A stretch of 64,000 nucleotides of DNA, taken from NCBI GenBank assembly GCA_963669155.1, contig OZ022581.1, positions 13,060,857-13,124,856 on the forward strand, written 5' to 3'. Source of the stretch: Arbacia lixula (lineage: Eukaryota; Echinodermata; Echinoidea; Arbacioida; Arbaciidae). Below, piece after piece: positions 62,151-64,000 of the stretch (position 1 is the stretch's first letter; each line of letters opens with the position of its first letter). Both the position numbers and the translations under genes were made by a program. The notes under the pieces were generated by a model. The model had not been told where the DNA came from, searched no databases, and was given only the letters and a program-made list of their open reading frames with translations.

Positions 62151-64000
62151 TGCCGAGGACTGATATCAAGCCATTTCTCGAAAAATGACCAGCGGAGAAG
62201 GGCCCGACTGATGAATCCCGAGAAAGAGATATGAGATGTGATCGTTCACACAAAGTGCAACAGGTTTTTCTCGTTGTTGTTTAGTTATCAACGACACAAA
62301 GCGATGATCCAACTGCTTCTGCCATTGCCAATTTAAACAAAATTTTATCAATTTTCAGTTCAGACGGAAGCACATTTTCTTGATGCGTTTTTTTTCATAC
62401 TTTTTCTTTCCAACCACAAAAGTTATTGCACTTTTCCTATCGATATAATTCCCCTTTTTCTGATAAACACCAAAATCATGATAAACTGTCCATCAGTTCT
62501 CTTGTTTGGATAAATGCTTCTTTTCAAATTACTCACTTAAGTGCAGAAAATATATAAATTAAGTAATTTTGCCATACCTTACTATATATTTACTCATGTG
62601 TGTACCCTACATATGCAGTCTTATGAGTATATGTGAGTGAGATGTGAAGTGGAATATAATTCAGGAAAACTGAAAAAACAAATCACTATAGCTAATCTTC
62701 TCCCCAACATATATTCTGATGATTAAGATAATAAGATAATAAGGAAATACACAAACAAATGGCCCCCTCCCAACCCTTTTAATGTCTAATGAAAGTGAAA
62801 AAACCCAATTGTTCATGTCCACTGTGTGGTATTCCTCTGTGACAGCAGACACCATTTGCTTCAATGCTACCCGAGACAAAAAACCATGCAGAAATGACGA
62901 GCCCCTCACAAGCAAGATTATATTTCCTTGTTAGGCGGGGAACAACAAAAACCTGGTCCCTTATCTGCACACGTAATGCCATATCAATCCCTCACAATCC
63001 TTGTATGCTCTACATTGCCAGCAGCCTGGAATTTTTTGTTTGCATTATATTGTTTATTTAGCAAACGATTACATAACATTTTTTCAGGAAGTATGAGTTA
63101 AAAGGAAGTGAACCTGATTATCCGACAGAGCACAAAGCATCCCTTCTGTTCAAGCCAGAGTGTGGTATTCTCCGCATTTCTAAGCAAAAATTCACACATT
63201 GTGGGGGCGGGTTATGACTAAAAGGAATGGAAAGCAAACCCCCTAAAAAAAGTCTTTCCACATTATGGTTATTTTCTAATAGCATTGCTACAGATTGCTT
63301 TTATACTGTAACTATAAATCCATGTGCACAGGACCTACATCATGTTAGTGTCTACAGTAACTAAAACATTATGTAATTGTATTAAACTTTTCAGATATAA
63401 CAAAATAAAGGAGCTGATTTAGTGACAATCTAATAATTCAAGAAACATTAGCATTAAAGTGTCATTCACTAAAATCGTCTTCCTGTATCAAAATTAAATC
63501 AGTTTATCAGTCTCCCTCTAGAAACAAAATGTATTTCCTTGACTTCTCCTGATTGATGCATTGCGATTCAAGTGAATATGACAGGGAGACAAAAATATGA
63601 CCGATCAGGAAACGGGGGTTGGAGTGGAAATAGGGAAGGGATGACATTTGCCTTGACAAAAGTCACACTCTAACGTCACACCGTGTTTCCATAGAGCATT
63701 AGAATGCAGCGGTTGTGTCGGCCGCACTTCAATCAAGTATCCCAGCATTCCCAGGGCTCCTCGTGCTCAAAATAATGTTATAATATGAATTATCAGCCAC
63801 CATATTCCACCATAAGCATTTCACTTTAGTTTAGCGGCTCTGTGACTTGAATCCTAATCGGTTGTCGCTGACAAATATGTGGCGGAAATCGGGATTCCCA
63901 TTCTTTTTAATGCAATACATGTGCATATGAAGGCACTATCAATCAGAAGCAATCCTTTGATTGTATGGCTGATTTATAAATTTAGAAGTTCTATTCTATC
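62151..64000. other. unassigned A+T-rich sequence
   Basis: No feature was recognised up to the window edge. Confidence 0.4.

Noticed and set aside
1-64000. CRISPR arrays, operons, prophage or bacterial defence systems
   Set aside because: The DNA is eukaryotic by splice site, microsatellites and transposon types; no regularly spaced direct-repeat array with unique spacers was seen.

Overview
This window is animal genomic DNA. It holds one protein-coding locus that I can identify: a spalt/SALL-family C2H2 zinc-finger gene on the minus strand, whose large coding exon spans 20847-25132. The rest is A+T-leaning non-coding DNA full of pyrimidine/purine microsatellites, homopolymer G/C runs, and short non-autonomous DNA transposons with intact terminal inverted repeats (TIRs). 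I see no operons, no bacterial signals, no rRNA genes and no intact tRNA genes. The style (CT/GA and CA/GT arrays, TTAA- and hAT-type miniature elements, a tRNA-headed SINE, MITEs starting GGGCCCTGT) suggests a marine invertebrate. An echinoderm or another ambulacrarian is my first guess, with cephalochordate or mollusc as alternatives. This is inference; nothing in the window proves the phylum.

Layout: 1-5 kb is transposon-rich (mariner-like MITE, TTAA fold-back, partial hAT copy, a 1.9 kb TIR element). 5-8 kb is mostly unassigned, with a more G+C-rich segment at 6.5-7.1 kb. A tRNA-like SINE lies at 8.2 kb. Three TTAA-flanked inverted-repeat elements are packed into 10.15-12.2 kb. Microsatellites dominate 12.9-14.6 kb. 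14.6-20.8 kb lies downstream of the gene, and its right part is probably 3'UTR. The SALL exon follows, with a clear 3' splice site at its 5' edge. From 25.1 to 64 kb everything is upstream sequence or intron 1, with scattered MITEs, two complete hAT-like elements, many CT arrays and several unique segments that could be regulatory.

The SALL exon has the full family architecture: an N-terminal C2HC finger, a glutamine-rich dimerisation segment with a poly-Q run, four clusters of C2H2 fingers (2+3+2+2), and the family C-terminal KANEISVIQ motif. After that motif comes a feature I do not know from the family: about 26 tandem hexapeptide repeats, consensus A-[LM]-[NS]-R-E-[EM]. Codon comparison of two 25-residue units within it shows mostly synonymous change, so the peptide seems to be maintained. 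The expected first exon (with the MSRRKQ-type NuRD-recruiting motif) was not found upstream by eye. Intron 1 is therefore probably longer than 38 kb, or the motif has diverged.

The gene should encode a nuclear transcriptional repressor. The large gene-poor flanks fit a developmental regulator surrounded by cis-regulatory DNA, but the regulatory segments listed here are candidates only.
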